Positions 17,122 through 26,527 of a stretch of 64,000 bases of DNA are shown here, in pieces. This DNA comes from Gemella sanguinis ATCC 700632. GTDB taxonomy: Bacteria > Bacillota > Bacilli > Staphylococcales > Gemellaceae. Within the stretch, counting starts at the first letter, position 1; the number at the start of each line of letters is the position of its first letter. The position numbers and the translations under genes are program-made. The stretch lies in the NCBI RefSeq assembly GCF_000701685.1, contig NZ_JNJO01000001.1:1-64000 (forward strand), given 5' to 3'. The notes below the pieces were generated by a model. It had not been told where the DNA came from, did no database searches, and saw only the letters and a program-made list of their open reading frames with translations.

Positions 17122-18615
17122 ATGACAAATAATAGCAATAACAATGCAAATGAAGTAAAAAGAAATTTAAGATCGCGTCATATTAGTATGATAGCGATTG
17201 GTGGATGTATCGGTAGTGGATTATTCATGACCAGTGGTCAAGCAATTCATAGTGCAGGACCAGGAGGAGCAATTGTTGCTTATCTATGTATAGGACTTAT
17301 GGTATATTTCTTAATGACATCTCTTGGGGAGATGGCAACATATCTTCCAACGTCAGGTTCATTTAGTACATATGCATCTAGATATGTGGATCCGTCACTT
17401 GGATTTGCTCTTGGATGGAACTATTGGTTTAACTGGGTAATTACAGTAGCTGCGGACGTAGAATTATCTGCACTAGCTATTAGTTACTGGGAGCCAATGC
17501 GCGTTTTACCACACTGGGCTTGGAGTTTATTATTCTTAGTTATTATTATCGGATTAAACGCACTTAGTGTTAAAGTTTATGGTGAGAGTGAATATTGGTT
17601 TGCTCTTATCAAAGTAGTAGTTGTTATAATTTTCCTAATTGTTGGATGCTTAACTATCTTTGGTATCCTAGGTGGAGAATATATTGGATTTAAAAACTTA
17701 ACAGTTGGAGATGCACCATTCATAGGTGAAGATACTTCATTATCAAGTCAAATACTTGCGACTTTAGGAGTATTCTTAATCGCTGGATATTCATTCCAAG
17801 GTACTGAATTAATTGGTATTACTGCTGGGGAAAGTGAAGAACCAGAAAAAAGTATTCCAAAAGCTGTTAAACAAGTTTTCTGGAGAATTTTAATTTTCTA
17901 CGTACTTGCTATCTTAGTAATTGGGTTATTAATTCCTTACACTTCTCCAGATTTATTAGGAGCTGAAAGTGCCGAAGAAATTGCTAAATCACCATTTACA
18001 ATAGTATTTAAAAATGCTGGATTTGCTTTAGCAGCTAGTGTTATGAATGCAGTAATCTTAACTTCAATATTATCAGCTGGTAACTCTGGTTTATATGCTT
18101 CAACAAGAATGCTATACGCTATGAGTAAAGAGAAATTAGCATATCCAATCTTTGGACGTGTAACAAAATATGGAACACCTGTTGTTTCATTAATAGCGAC
18201 TTCAGTAGTAGTATTTTTAATCTTCTTAATTCAGCTAACAAGTGCTAACGCATATACTTATATAGTTGCAGCAAGTGGATTAACTGGATTTATCGCATGG
18301 TTAGGTATCGCACTAAGCCACTACAGATTTAGAAGAGCTTATGTAGCACAAGGTAAAGATTTAAACGATCTTAAATATCGTGCTAAATGGTTCCCAGTAG
18401 GCCCAATTATTGCGTTAGTGTTATGTATTATTGTAATTATCGGTCAAGATACAGAACTTATAACTAAAGGTATAGTAAATTGGAGTGGAGTATTAACTAC
18501 TTACATGGGAGTACCAATATTCTTATTCTTCTACCTATATCACAAAATTAGATATAAAACAAAATTAATCCCATTAGATAAAGTTGATTTATCTCAAGAT
18601 GTGGATGTAAAATAA
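17122..18615 (+). CDS. lysP: Amino-acid permease, probably lysine-specific (LysP type)
   Basis: 497 residues from the ATG at 17122 after GAGGAGG. An APC-superfamily transporter with about 12 membrane segments. The N-terminus has RSRHISMIAIGGCIGSGLFM, the unwound first helix that binds the substrate, and then GPGGAIVAYLCIGLMVYFLM. Length and N-terminal sequence match the AAT/LysP group. The riboswitch in its leader supports lysine as substrate; that is the strongest evidence, since family members are hard to separate by sequence. Monocistronic: a terminator follows at once. Inner membrane, proton-coupled import is expected for the family. Confidence 0.85.
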   Translation: MTNNSNNNANEVKRNLRSRHISMIAIGGCIGSGLFMTSGQAIHSAGPGGAIVAYLCIGLMVYFLMTSLGEMATYLPTSGSFSTYASRYVDPSLGFALGWNYWFNWVITVAADVELSALAISYWEPMRVLPHWAWSLLFLVIIIGLNALSVKVYGESEYWFALIKVVVVIIFLIVGCLTIFGILGGEYIGFKNLTVGDAPFIGEDTSLSSQILATLGVFLIAGYSFQGTELIGITAGESEEPEKSIPKAVKQVFWRILIFYVLAILVIGLLIPYTSPDLLGAESAEEIAKSPFTIVFKNAGFALAASVMNAVILTSILSAGNSGLYASTRMLYAMSKEKLAYPIFGRVTKYGTPVVSLIATSVVVFLIFLIQLTSANAYTYIVAASGLTGFIAWLGIALSHYRFRRAYVAQGKDLNDLKYRAKWFPVGPIIALVLCIIVIIGQDTELITKGIVNWSGVLTTYMGVPIFLFFYLYHKIRYKTKLIPLDKVDLSQDVDVK

Positions 18616-18620
18616 TATAA

Positions 18621-18657
18621 AAAATCCTAGTTCATTATTGAGCTAGGATTTTTTTAT
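18621..18657 (+). terminator. Terminator of lysP
   Basis: AAAATCCTAGTTC (18621-18633) pairs with GAGCTAGGATTTT (18640-18652, one G-T pair), followed by T. Confidence 0.9.
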
Positions 18658-18761
18658 GAATTGATATTTCATATTAATAAATTATATAAAATACAAGAAA
18701 TTTTCTGTATTTTGTGGTATTATAAAGGGTAGAGTAAAATTTATAAAAAGGAGGAATTTCT

Positions 18762-20939
18762 GTGAATCTTGAATATCCATATAATTATCAAAATGTAGAA
18801 GATATGGCTAGTAAATATTTACCAGAAGAACAGATTAAGATTATAAAAGAATCTTATGAGTTGGCAAAAGATGCACATGAAGGACAATTTAGAAAATCTG
18901 GGGAACCATACATATTACATCCAATTCAAGTTGCAGGAATTTTAACTGAGCTTAAATTAGATTATGCCACTATTTGTGCAGGTTTTCTACATGATGTAGT
19001 AGAAGATACAAAATATACACTTGAAGATATAAAAGAGAGATTTGGCGATGATATTGCTGTGATTGTAGATGGTGTTACAAAGTTAGATAAAGTAAAATTC
19101 CGTTCTAAAAAACAATCACAAGCAGAAAATCATAGAAAATTATTTGTTTCAATTGCGAAAGACTTACGTGTTATATTCGTAAAATTAGCCGATAGACTTC
19201 ATAATATGAGAACTATGAAGTATATGAGAGAAGAAAAACAAAGAGAAATAGCTAGTGAAACTTTGGAAATATATGCACCGCTAGCTCACAGACTTGGGAT
19301 TAGTTCTGTAAAATGGGAGTTAGAAGATACTTCGCTTAGATATTTACATCCAGCACAATATTTTTCTATTGTTGGTATGATGAAACAAAAACGAAGTGCT
19401 CGTGAAGAAAGTATAAAAGAAGCTTGTGAAAGTATTACTGCATTATTAGGTGAAAATAATATTAAAGCACAGGTTAATGGTAGACCAAAACATATTTATA
19501 GTATCTATAAAAAAATGGTTAAGCAAAATAAAACTTTTGACCAAATATATGATTTACTAGCTGTACGTGTTCTTGTAGACTCTGTTGCTGATTGTTACGC
19601 AACATTAGGGCTTGTAAATAATTTATGGGTTCCAATTCCAGGTCGTATAAAAGACTATATTGCAATGCCAAAACCTAATATGTATCAATCATTACATACA
19701 ACAGTTATTGCACCAGATGGGCAAACTTTAGAAGTTCAAATAAGAACATACGAGATGCATGAAATTGCAGAAAAAGGTATCGCAGCACACTGGGCATATA
19801 AAGAAGGTAAAAAAGTAAATAAAGATAATAATTTTTATGAAAAACTTAACTGGTTCCAAAAAATTGCAGAAAATGATGAAACTGAAGCAACCGCAGAAAG
19901 TTTCATGGAATCTCTTAAAGTAGATTTATTAAGTGATAAAATCTATGTATTTACACCAAATAGTGATATTATAGAATTACCTAAAGGTTCATGTATAGTC
20001 GATTTTGCTTATGCTATTCACTCAGAAGTTGGTAATAAAATGATAGGGGCTACTGTAAATGATAAGATAGAAGCTTTTGATTATAAGTTATCAACTGGCG
20101 AAATTTGTGATATAAGAACTAGTAAAAATTCTACAGGACCAAAACGTTCATGGCTAGACATAGCACGATCATCACAAACTAAATCGAAAATAAAAGCATT
20201 CTTCAAAAAAGCAGCTAGAGAAGAAAACTTAATTAAAGGTGAAATTCTCTTAAAAGATGAGATAAAAGCTAATAACTTTGATATTGATGAAGTTTTGACT
20301 GAAGAAAATATCGAAATAGCATTAAATAGATATAAATTTGCCACTCTAGAGGAGCTATATGTTTCAATCGGTTATGGTGGAATTTCAGCAAACAAAGTAT
20401 TTGCTCGTCTTACAGAAAAAATAAGAAAAGAAAAACAAACACAAGAAAAACTTGAAAAACTAGTTAATGCTGAAGAAGAGAAAAAAATAGTCACAGAAAC
20501 TGGTGTCTATGTTAAAGGTGTTGATAATATTCTTGTAAGATTATCAAAATGTTGTCAACCAATTCCTGGTGATGATATAGTAGGATTTATTACAAAAGGT
20601 AGAGGAGTTACTGTACACAGAAGTAATTGTCCTAACTTAAGTGAGGAAGATAAAGCAAGACTATTAGATGTTGAATGGGTACAAAGCTTGAATGCTAGAA
20701 GATATAGCGTTACATTGCAATTACATGCATTTGACAGAGAATTACTTCTTCAAAATATACTGTTAACACTTAGTGAAAGTAGAGTAGAAATTAAAAAATT
20801 ACATTCAGAAGCTAAGTCAGATAAAACTAGTGTGACTACAATAGGTATATATGTTAAAAATGTCAGTGAATGTGACTTTATGATTAAGAAATTACGTCAA
20901 ATTCCTGATGTATATAGTGTAGAAAGAATAGTGAAATAG
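18762..20939 (+). CDS. rel: Bifunctional (p)ppGpp synthetase/hydrolase
   Basis: 725 residues from a GTG after AAAGGAGG. Domains in order: HD hydrolase with FLHDVVEDT near residue 72, synthetase with GRIKDYIAMPKPNMYQSLHT near residues 295-315, TGS with VFTPNSDIIELPKGSCIVDF near 390, a central helical/zinc-finger region with KCCQPIPGDDIVGFI near 595, and a C-terminal ACT domain. Both active sites look intact, so it should make and break (p)ppGpp, the alarmone of the stringent response. It lies 7 bases upstream of dtd, the usual Firmicutes arrangement, and is co-transcribed. Confidence 0.95.
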   Translation: MNLEYPYNYQNVEDMASKYLPEEQIKIIKESYELAKDAHEGQFRKSGEPYILHPIQVAGILTELKLDYATICAGFLHDVVEDTKYTLEDIKERFGDDIAVIVDGVTKLDKVKFRSKKQSQAENHRKLFVSIAKDLRVIFVKLADRLHNMRTMKYMREEKQREIASETLEIYAPLAHRLGISSVKWELEDTSLRYLHPAQYFSIVGMMKQKRSAREESIKEACESITALLGENNIKAQVNGRPKHIYSIYKKMVKQNKTFDQIYDLLAVRVLVDSVADCYATLGLVNNLWVPIPGRIKDYIAMPKPNMYQSLHTTVIAPDGQTLEVQIRTYEMHEIAEKGIAAHWAYKEGKKVNKDNNFYEKLNWFQKIAENDETEATAESFMESLKVDLLSDKIYVFTPNSDIIELPKGSCIVDFAYAIHSEVGNKMIGATVNDKIEAFDYKLSTGEICDIRTSKNSTGPKRSWLDIARSSQTKSKIKAFFKKAAREENLIKGEILLKDEIKANNFDIDEVLTEENIEIALNRYKFATLEELYVSIGYGGISANKVFARLTEKIRKEKQTQEKLEKLVNAEEEKKIVTETGVYVKGVDNILVRLSKCCQPIPGDDIVGFITKGRGVTVHRSNCPNLSEEDKARLLDVEWVQSLNARRYSVTLQLHAFDRELLLQNILLTLSESRVEIKKLHSEAKSDKTSVTTIGIYVKNVSECDFMIKKLRQIPDVYSVERIVK

Positions 20940-20946
20940 GTGAAGT

Positions 20947-21399
20947 ATGAAAGTAGTATTACAAAAAGTAAAAAAAGCTAGTGTTAGTGTAGATAACAAA
21001 ATAGTTGGTGAAATAGATAAAGGTTATTGCCTTCTTGTTGGAGTTCATAAAGATTCTACAAGCGAAGATGCTAAATACTTGGCAAAGAAAATTGCTGAAG
21101 CAAGACTGTTTGAAGATGAAAATGGTAAACTTAACCTAGGATTAAAAGATGTAGGTGGTAGTATATTATCGGTTTCTCAATTTACATTATATGCTGATAC
21201 TAAAAAAGGTAAAAGACCTAGCTTTACTAGTGCAGCTCGACCAGAAGATGCAAACAGGTTATACGAAGAATTTAATGAACACCTTAGAGAAGAAGGTATT
21301 AAAGTAGAAACTGGAATATTCCAAACTATGATGAAAGTAAATATAGTTAACGATGGACCAGTTACAATAATTTATGAAAAAATATCAGTGAGAAAATAG
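20947..21399 (+). CDS. dtd: D-aminoacyl-tRNA deacylase
   Basis: 150 residues, full length. The family's [19 protein letters not shown] and C-terminal [11 protein letters not shown] motifs are both present; they form the cross-subunit active site that removes D-amino acids (and Gly from tRNA-Ala) from tRNA. It starts 7 bases after rel and ends 2 bases before the SH3-domain gene, so the three form an operon. Nothing unusual. Confidence 0.95.
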   Translation: MKVVLQKVKKASVSVDNKIVGEIDKGYCLLVGVHKDSTSEDAKYLAKKIAEARLFEDENGKLNLGLKDVGGSILSVSQFTLYADTKKGKRPSFTSAARPEDANRLYEEFNEHLREEGIKVETGIFQTMMKVNIVNDGPVTIIYEKISVRK

Positions 21400-21401
21400 A
21401 A

Positions 21402-22856
21402 ATGAATATGAGAATAAAGAGAAAAAGAAGTGATAATACAATATTATGGCTTATCTCAACTATGTTAGTATTATTCGTTTTAGCAGGTGGTATGTACTAT
21501 ATTAATTCTAAGATTAATCCATCTGCAAATGCTGACGACCAAATGACAATCTCTAAAGAAGTAGAGGTTAGAACAGGACCGGACGATTCATATCCAGTTT
21601 TGAAAAAAGTTCCTGCAGGGGATGTAATAGAAGTATTAAGTAAAACTGATTCATGGTATGAAATTGAAACGAGTGATAACTATGTTGGTTGGGTTCCAGG
21701 ATGGAGTATTTTAGGTAGTGGTCAAAAAAATCCAGAAGACCAAAATAAAGAAAAACTATCATCATATGCAGTAGTTCTAAATCCTGTAATGAAGCAAAAT
21801 GAAACACCGGATTATAAAGGTGTCTATCCTAAAACTTACAATCTTAGAATTGCTAAAGAGTTGAAACAAAAACTAGAAGCGGATGGAATAAAGGTATTTT
21901 TAACAAGAGATAATGATGAAAATATCCCTTCACAAGATTCTATAAAAAAACTTGTTGCTGATAATAAAGCAGAGATGTTAGTTGATCTTGATGTTGTTAA
22001 TACAGATACTAAAGGTACCTTTGGTGCTAAAGTATACTATAGTACTACAGAGTCAGCGATTATAGCTAAAAGTATCGAAAAACATCTTTCTAATAATTAC
22101 ATATCAAAAGTATCTGCTTCAGAAAAACAAGGAAACTTTAGTCAATTGAGTGATAAGCTTCCACAAGTTAGAGTAGTATCAGGTAATATACATGATAAAG
22201 TAGATGTTGATATATTAAATGATAGTGTGGCTCAAAAACAATATATTTCTGCATTAAAAGAAGGAATAGAAGGTTACCTATATTATCAAATTAATATTGA
22301 TAACTATAATGCAAAACGTAAAGAACAGTTATTAAACTTACCTCAAAAAGGATTAACAATTCCTATGTATTATATGAAGCAAGATGCTTATAAAAATATA
22401 AGTTACGGTACAGACGGTAAGAAAACAATAGAAGAAAATGGTGATGCAATAGTATCATTAGCTATGATTTCTAACTATCTTGGACTAGAAGGGGCAAGTG
22501 TTGAGGACATTGCATCTTGGGCAGGAAGTAAGTATTATATTAAAAACCAAGGTACTCAACCAACAATTGTTTCTGCCTTTGCTAAAAAATATAATGTAAA
22601 AGCTGATGAGATAGATACAGATAATACTGTTCAAAATATTGAAAAAGCCTTAAAAGAAAATAAACCAGTACTAATAAGACTAAAATCTGGATTGTTTGGA
22701 GATAAAGTAACTTATAAGGTAATACGTGGTTACGAGGATGAGAAATTCTACATTAATGATCCAAATGACGATGATGTTAAGTTAACTAGTTACAATGGTT
22801 TCACAGAAAATGATGTTAAAAATAATATTGCACAAGCTTGGGCAATAAGTAAATAA
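21402..22856 (+). CDS. Membrane-anchored SH3b protein with amidase-like and C39-like pseudoenzyme domains
   Basis: 484 residues. An N-terminal membrane anchor (about 14-34) is followed by an SH3b domain (about 47-103, VEVRTGPDDSYPVLKKVPAG), so the rest is outside the cell. Residues 120-295 keep the amidase_3 fold pattern (AVVLNP, LRIAKELKQKLEADGIKVFL-TR, GAKVYYST) but the zinc and catalytic sites are gone: DPGHGG reads LNPVMK, SIHAN reads DLDVVN, VELGF reads VDVDIL. Residues 317-484 look like a papain-like C39_2 domain (TIPMYYMKQDAY, AIVSLAMISNYLGLEG, FYINDPNDDD), where the usual GC nucleophile site reads GD348 and the His site reads VTYKVIRGY. Probably a wall-binding scaffold or regulator. 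It directly follows dtd with a weak ribosome site. Confidence 0.75.
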   Translation: MNMRIKRKRSDNTILWLISTMLVLFVLAGGMYYINSKINPSANADDQMTISKEVEVRTGPDDSYPVLKKVPAGDVIEVLSKTDSWYEIETSDNYVGWVPGWSILGSGQKNPEDQNKEKLSSYAVVLNPVMKQNETPDYKGVYPKTYNLRIAKELKQKLEADGIKVFLTRDNDENIPSQDSIKKLVADNKAEMLVDLDVVNTDTKGTFGAKVYYSTTESAIIAKSIEKHLSNNYISKVSASEKQGNFSQLSDKLPQVRVVSGNIHDKVDVDILNDSVAQKQYISALKEGIEGYLYYQINIDNYNAKRKEQLLNLPQKGLTIPMYYMKQDAYKNISYGTDGKKTIEENGDAIVSLAMISNYLGLEGASVEDIASWAGSKYYIKNQGTQPTIVSAFAKKYNVKADEIDTDNTVQNIEKALKENKPVLIRLKSGLFGDKVTYKVIRGYEDEKFYINDPNDDDVKLTSYNGFTENDVKNNIAQAWAISK

Positions 22857-22860
22857 TATG

Positions 22861-22904
22861 AAGAACTTTAAAGTAGTATTGTACTACTTTAAAGTTCTTT
22901 TTTT
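22861..22904 (+). terminator. Terminator of the rel-dtd-SH3 operon
   Basis: An 18-bp perfect stem, AAGAACTTTAAAGTAGTA (22861-22878) with TACTACTTTAAAGTTCTT (22882-22899), loop TTG, then T. The next 230 bases are AT-rich and hold no gene. Confidence 0.95.
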
Positions 22905-23133
22905 AATTAGCAACAAAAATAGTAAACAACCTTCCTTAATAATTGAAATTATAATTAAAAAATCGGTACAATTATTAAGAATATAATATAATATAATTTA
23001 ATTTTGATAAAAATTATAATCTATAGGATAATATACAAAAAGCAATATATAAAAGAAACTAATTTTCATTAGTTAAAGTTGAAGAAGATTTGAAAATTAA
23101 GTATCAAAAACTAGAGAAATAGTAGGTGATAGT

Positions 23134-23723
23134 ATGAAAAAGCTAAACACATATTGTGTAACTTTAATAGTAATAGTGACTAAAGTAGCTGGTTATTATA
23201 CTTATCATAAAGTAATTATAAAAAATGTTTTTGAGGAGATGTATAATTCGTATTTTAACGTATTATCACTTAGAGCTATAGATAATATGGGACAGTTAAA
23301 ACCTATACACAGAGATGATCAAGGCTTCGATGTAAAAAATTTTACTATAAAGAACAAGTTAATGGAAGTAATATAGAATTTTCTTTAATAAACTTTGATG
23401 ATGAAAAGAAAATATTTATAATTAGCTAATCATTAATCACCGAAGGGGTATATTTAGAAATAAACTACCTATATGATATGGATAATCATGAATTGCGGAA
23501 TACTGTGACTTTCCGTGGTGAAAATGTTCCTACAGTAGAAGATGATCAAAAACAAACAAGAGAGTTACTAGAAAAATATAATATCTCAAAAGAATATTTA
23601 CAAGAAAAATCAGATAAACTATTAGATATTGTATTGACAGATTGGAAGAACTATTGTAGCAGCTCATATTCAAAAGATAATATGGGAAGACTAACGATTG
23701 AGAAAGATGAATTTTTAAGTTAA
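23134..23723 (+). pseudogene. Broken gene, possibly TipC-type immunity protein
   Basis: The first part (23134-23376, 80 codons) starts MKKLNTYCVTLIVIV with an anchor-like segment and KNVFEEMYNSYFNV. Near the run at 23335-23345 the reading must shift frame: the second frame continues YYKEQVNGSNIEFSLINFDD, meets an in-frame TAA (about 23427), then continues ITEGVYLEINYLYDMDNHEL to a stop at 23723. One frameshift plus one nonsense codon thus split a protein of about 190 residues. The anchor, the KNVFEEMY block and the C-terminal LTDWKNY...KDNMGRLTIEKDEF resemble TipC-like immunity proteins against LXG toxins such as TelC; this is a recall-based guess. No toxin gene lies nearby. Confidence 0.6.
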
Positions 23724-23832
23724 TATATAGCAAGAATAAAAGATAAGGGTGGTAATTTATTTACTACCTCTATTTTTTAAAAAGAAAAGAAAGAATATAG
23801 ATAATATTTATTAAAAAAATATAAAAATATTA

Positions 23833-23861
23833 TTGACATTCACTAATATTTGGAATATAAT
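23833..23861 (+). promoter_or_regulatory. Consensus promoter of the marR-ABC operon
   Basis: TTGACA (23833-23838), 17 nt, TATAAT (23856-23861): a perfect consensus promoter, which explains why a repressor is needed. The operator starts at the last base of the -10. Confidence 0.9.
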
Positions 23862-23900
23862 AGTTCACATGGTTAACTAAAAAGTTAATGTTGTGAACTA
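23861..23900. promoter_or_regulatory. Palindromic operator of the marR-ABC operon
   Basis: A 40-bp imperfect palindrome with outer arms TAGTTCACA and TGTGAACTA and inner GTTAACT/AGTTAA. It covers the transcription start, where a bound MarR dimer would block the polymerase. Autoregulation by the gene just downstream is inferred. Confidence 0.75.
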
Positions 23901-23922
23901 TTTTTTTGTTGGAGGTGAGAAA

Positions 23923-24375
23923 ATGAATGCTGAAGGTATAACGTATTTAGATGCGATTGATAAGTTAGAAGAACTTAGATTAATAATGAAGAGGGTACAT
24001 AAAAAAAGTGATGTTCCTTATAGAAAACCAGGATTTCAGGCTATGATGCTGATTTCAGAAAAAAATAAAGTAACTATGCAAGAACTAGGCGAAGAATTAT
24101 GTGTAACCAAACCTAGAGTCACTGCTTTAGTTACAGAGTTAGTAAATAATGATTTTATTAAACAAACTGTAGATAAGAAAGATAAGCGTAAAAAGTTTCT
24201 AACATTAGCTCCAAAAGGTGTTGACTATATAGAAGAACATCGTAGAAGACATGAGGAATGGGTAGAAAGTCTATGGAGTAAGCTTGATAATAAGGAAAAA
24301 GAAGCATTTAATATAACTCTAACTAAGATGAGTCAAATATTAAAAGAAGAAGTAGAGGAAAAGGAGGAAGAATAG
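23923..24375 (+). CDS. MarR-family repressor of the adjacent ABC exporter
   Basis: 150 residues from the ATG at 23923 after TTGGAGGTG; the GTG at 23893 lies inside the operator and is rejected. The winged helix is visible: VTMQELGEELCVTKPRVTAL as the HTH and KKDKRKKFLTLAPKG as the wing. MarR proteins bind palindromes as dimers and release them on binding small molecules or oxidation. A perfect promoter overlapped by a 40-bp palindrome lies directly upstream. The stop is 1 base before the first exporter gene, so it very likely controls its own operon. The inducer is unknown. Confidence 0.9.
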   Translation: MNAEGITYLDAIDKLEELRLIMKRVHKKSDVPYRKPGFQAMMLISEKNKVTMQELGEELCVTKPRVTALVTELVNNDFIKQTVDKKDKRKKFLTLAPKGVDYIEEHRRRHEEWVESLWSKLDNKEKEAFNITLTKMSQILKEEVEEKEEE

Positions 24376-24376
24376 A

Positions 24377-26527
24377 GTGAAATTACTAAAATATTTAAAA
24401 GGCTTTAAAATTGCAATACTAAGTCTAGTAGTAATTTTAGGTGTACGTGTTGTTGCAGAATTAGCACTACCAACTTATACCAGTAATATAGTAGATACAG
24501 GTATTCAACAAAGTGGTATTGAAGATGCTGTACCTAGTAAAATTAGTGAAAAATCACTAAATACTCTGGAGCTGTTTATGTCAGACGATGAAATAAAACA
24601 AGTTACAGAAAATTATACAAAAGATGGGGATACTTATATCTTAAAAAATGTTTCTGATGAAACTCGTATTAAATTAAATGACATCTTTAAAGAAACAACG
24701 ACTGTTGTTCTTGGAGCAAAATCTAATAATACTGATTTAGATCAAGTTGCTCAAGGTGTACAGGCTGGTGTTGTTTCAAAAGATACATTAACAGAGCAAA
24801 GAAAAAAAGCTGTTAGTGATTTAGGAAATTCAGCTGATATGATGACCAAACAGGGTGGAATAAGGTTTGTAAAAGAAGAATATAAACAGATTGGAATTAA
24901 TACTAATGAGATTCGAAGTAATTATCTAAAAGAAGTAGGATTCATGATGATAATCGTTACATTAATTTCAGGTATTGCCAGTATTATTTCAAACTTTATT
25001 GCGAGTCGTGTATCAGCAAAAGTTGCATACAATTTACGTGAAAAACTTTATAATAAAGTACTATCATTTTCTAAGGAAGACGTTGATAAATTTTCAACAG
25101 CTTCATTAATAACTCGTAGTACAAATGATATTCAACAGATTCAAAATGCCTTAAATATGTTTTTATTTATCGCATTCTTCGCGCCAATGATGGCAATGTG
25201 GGGTATTTATAAAGTTACTCAAACAGATACAGGAATGACGTGGATAATAGCGCTAGGTGTTGGTATTTTAGCACTGGTTCTTGCCGTTATTACATTCTTA
25301 GTAATGCCTAAGTTTAAAATAATGCAAAAATTAATTGACAAAGTTAACTTAGTGACACGTGAATTACTTACAGGTATTTCAGTTATTCGAGTATTTGGTC
25401 GTGAAAAACATGAAGAAAAAAGATTCGATAAAGAAAATGTAATATTAAGAGATAATCAACTGTTTGTTAATAGAACAATGTCTGCCCTAATGCCAATGAT
25501 TATGCTTATAATGAATGGTATATCATTATTAATTATTTGGATTGGTGGAAAAAATATTGATGCTGGTAGCATTCAAGTAGGGGATATGATGGCGTTTATT
25601 ACTTACACTATGCAAATAGTTATGTCATTCTTATTCTTTACATTCTTAATGATGCAACTTCCACGTGCAGAGGTTGCTGCAGGGCGTATTAACGAAGTAT
25701 TAGAAGCGCCTGTTACGGTTGTAGATGGAAATGATTTACAAGATGACAAAATAAAAGATGTTAAAGGAACATTAAAATTTGAAAATGTTAGCTTTACATT
25801 TGATGGAGCTGATAGCCCAGTATTAAGTAATATTAGTTTTGAAGCTGAAGCCGGAAAAACTACTGCAATTATCGGAAGTACAGGTAGTGGTAAATCAACA
25901 TTACTTCATTTAATTCCAAGATACTTTGATGCAACTGAGGGTCAAATTACAATAGATGGAACTAATATTAAAGATATTAGCTTAAGTAAATTAAGAGATA
26001 TGCTAGGTTTCGTACCACAAAAAGGTGTGTTATTTAGTGGAACTATCGCATCAAATATTAAATTTGGTGATGAAAATATAAGTGATGAAGATATGTATAA
26101 AGCTGCAGAAATAGCTCAAGCTTTAGAGTTTATTGAAGGAAAAGAAGATAAGTTTGATAGTGAGATATCACAAGGTGGGTCTAATGTATCTGGTGGACAA
26201 AAACAACGTCTATCAATAGCAAGAGCTTTAGCTAAAAATCCTAAAATTCTTCTTTTTGATGATAGTTTCTCAGCACTTGATTATAAAACAGACGTTAAAT
26301 TAAGAAAAACATTAAGAGAAAAAATGCAAGATACTACAACTATTATTGTAGCACAACGTATTGCAACTATTCTTAATGCAGATAAGATTATAGTAATGAA
26401 TGAAGGAGAAGTAGTAGGTATTGGTAAGCACCAAGAATTACTAAAAACTTGTCCAACATATTTAGAAATTGCAGAAAGTCAATTAAGTGAAGAAGAATTG
26501 GCAAAAGGAGGTAAGCACAATGAGTAG
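24377..26527 (+). CDS. ABC exporter half-transporter with degenerate nucleotide site
   Basis: 716 residues from a GTG. Six membrane helices and a C-terminal ATPase. An extra domain of about 120 residues sits outside between helices 1 and 2 (about 45-180), common in Firmicutes multidrug-type heterodimers. The ATPase has Walker A GSTGSGKST and signature VSGGQKQ, but Walker B ends FDDSFSALD with Asp in place of the catalytic Glu, and the H-loop reads VAQRIAT with Gln for His. It is therefore the non-hydrolysing half, to pair with the next gene's product, which it overlaps by 8 bases. Substrate unknown; drug or peptide export is the usual guess. Confidence 0.9.
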   Translation: MKLLKYLKGFKIAILSLVVILGVRVVAELALPTYTSNIVDTGIQQSGIEDAVPSKISEKSLNTLELFMSDDEIKQVTENYTKDGDTYILKNVSDETRIKLNDIFKETTTVVLGAKSNNTDLDQVAQGVQAGVVSKDTLTEQRKKAVSDLGNSADMMTKQGGIRFVKEEYKQIGINTNEIRSNYLKEVGFMMIIVTLISGIASIISNFIASRVSAKVAYNLREKLYNKVLSFSKEDVDKFSTASLITRSTNDIQQIQNALNMFLFIAFFAPMMAMWGIYKVTQTDTGMTWIIALGVGILALVLAVITFLVMPKFKIMQKLIDKVNLVTRELLTGISVIRVFGREKHEEKRFDKENVILRDNQLFVNRTMSALMPMIMLIMNGISLLIIWIGGKNIDAGSIQVGDMMAFITYTMQIVMSFLFFTFLMMQLPRAEVAAGRINEVLEAPVTVVDGNDLQDDKIKDVKGTLKFENVSFTFDGADSPVLSNISFEAEAGKTTAIIGSTGSGKSTLLHLIPRYFDATEGQITIDGTNIKDISLSKLRDMLGFVPQKGVLFSGTIASNIKFGDENISDEDMYKAAEIAQALEFIEGKEDKFDSEISQGGSNVSGGQKQRLSIARALAKNPKILLFDDSFSALDYKTDVKLRKTLREKMQDTTTIIVAQRIATILNADKIIVMNEGEVVGIGKHQELLKTCPTYLEIAESQLSEEELAKGGKHNE

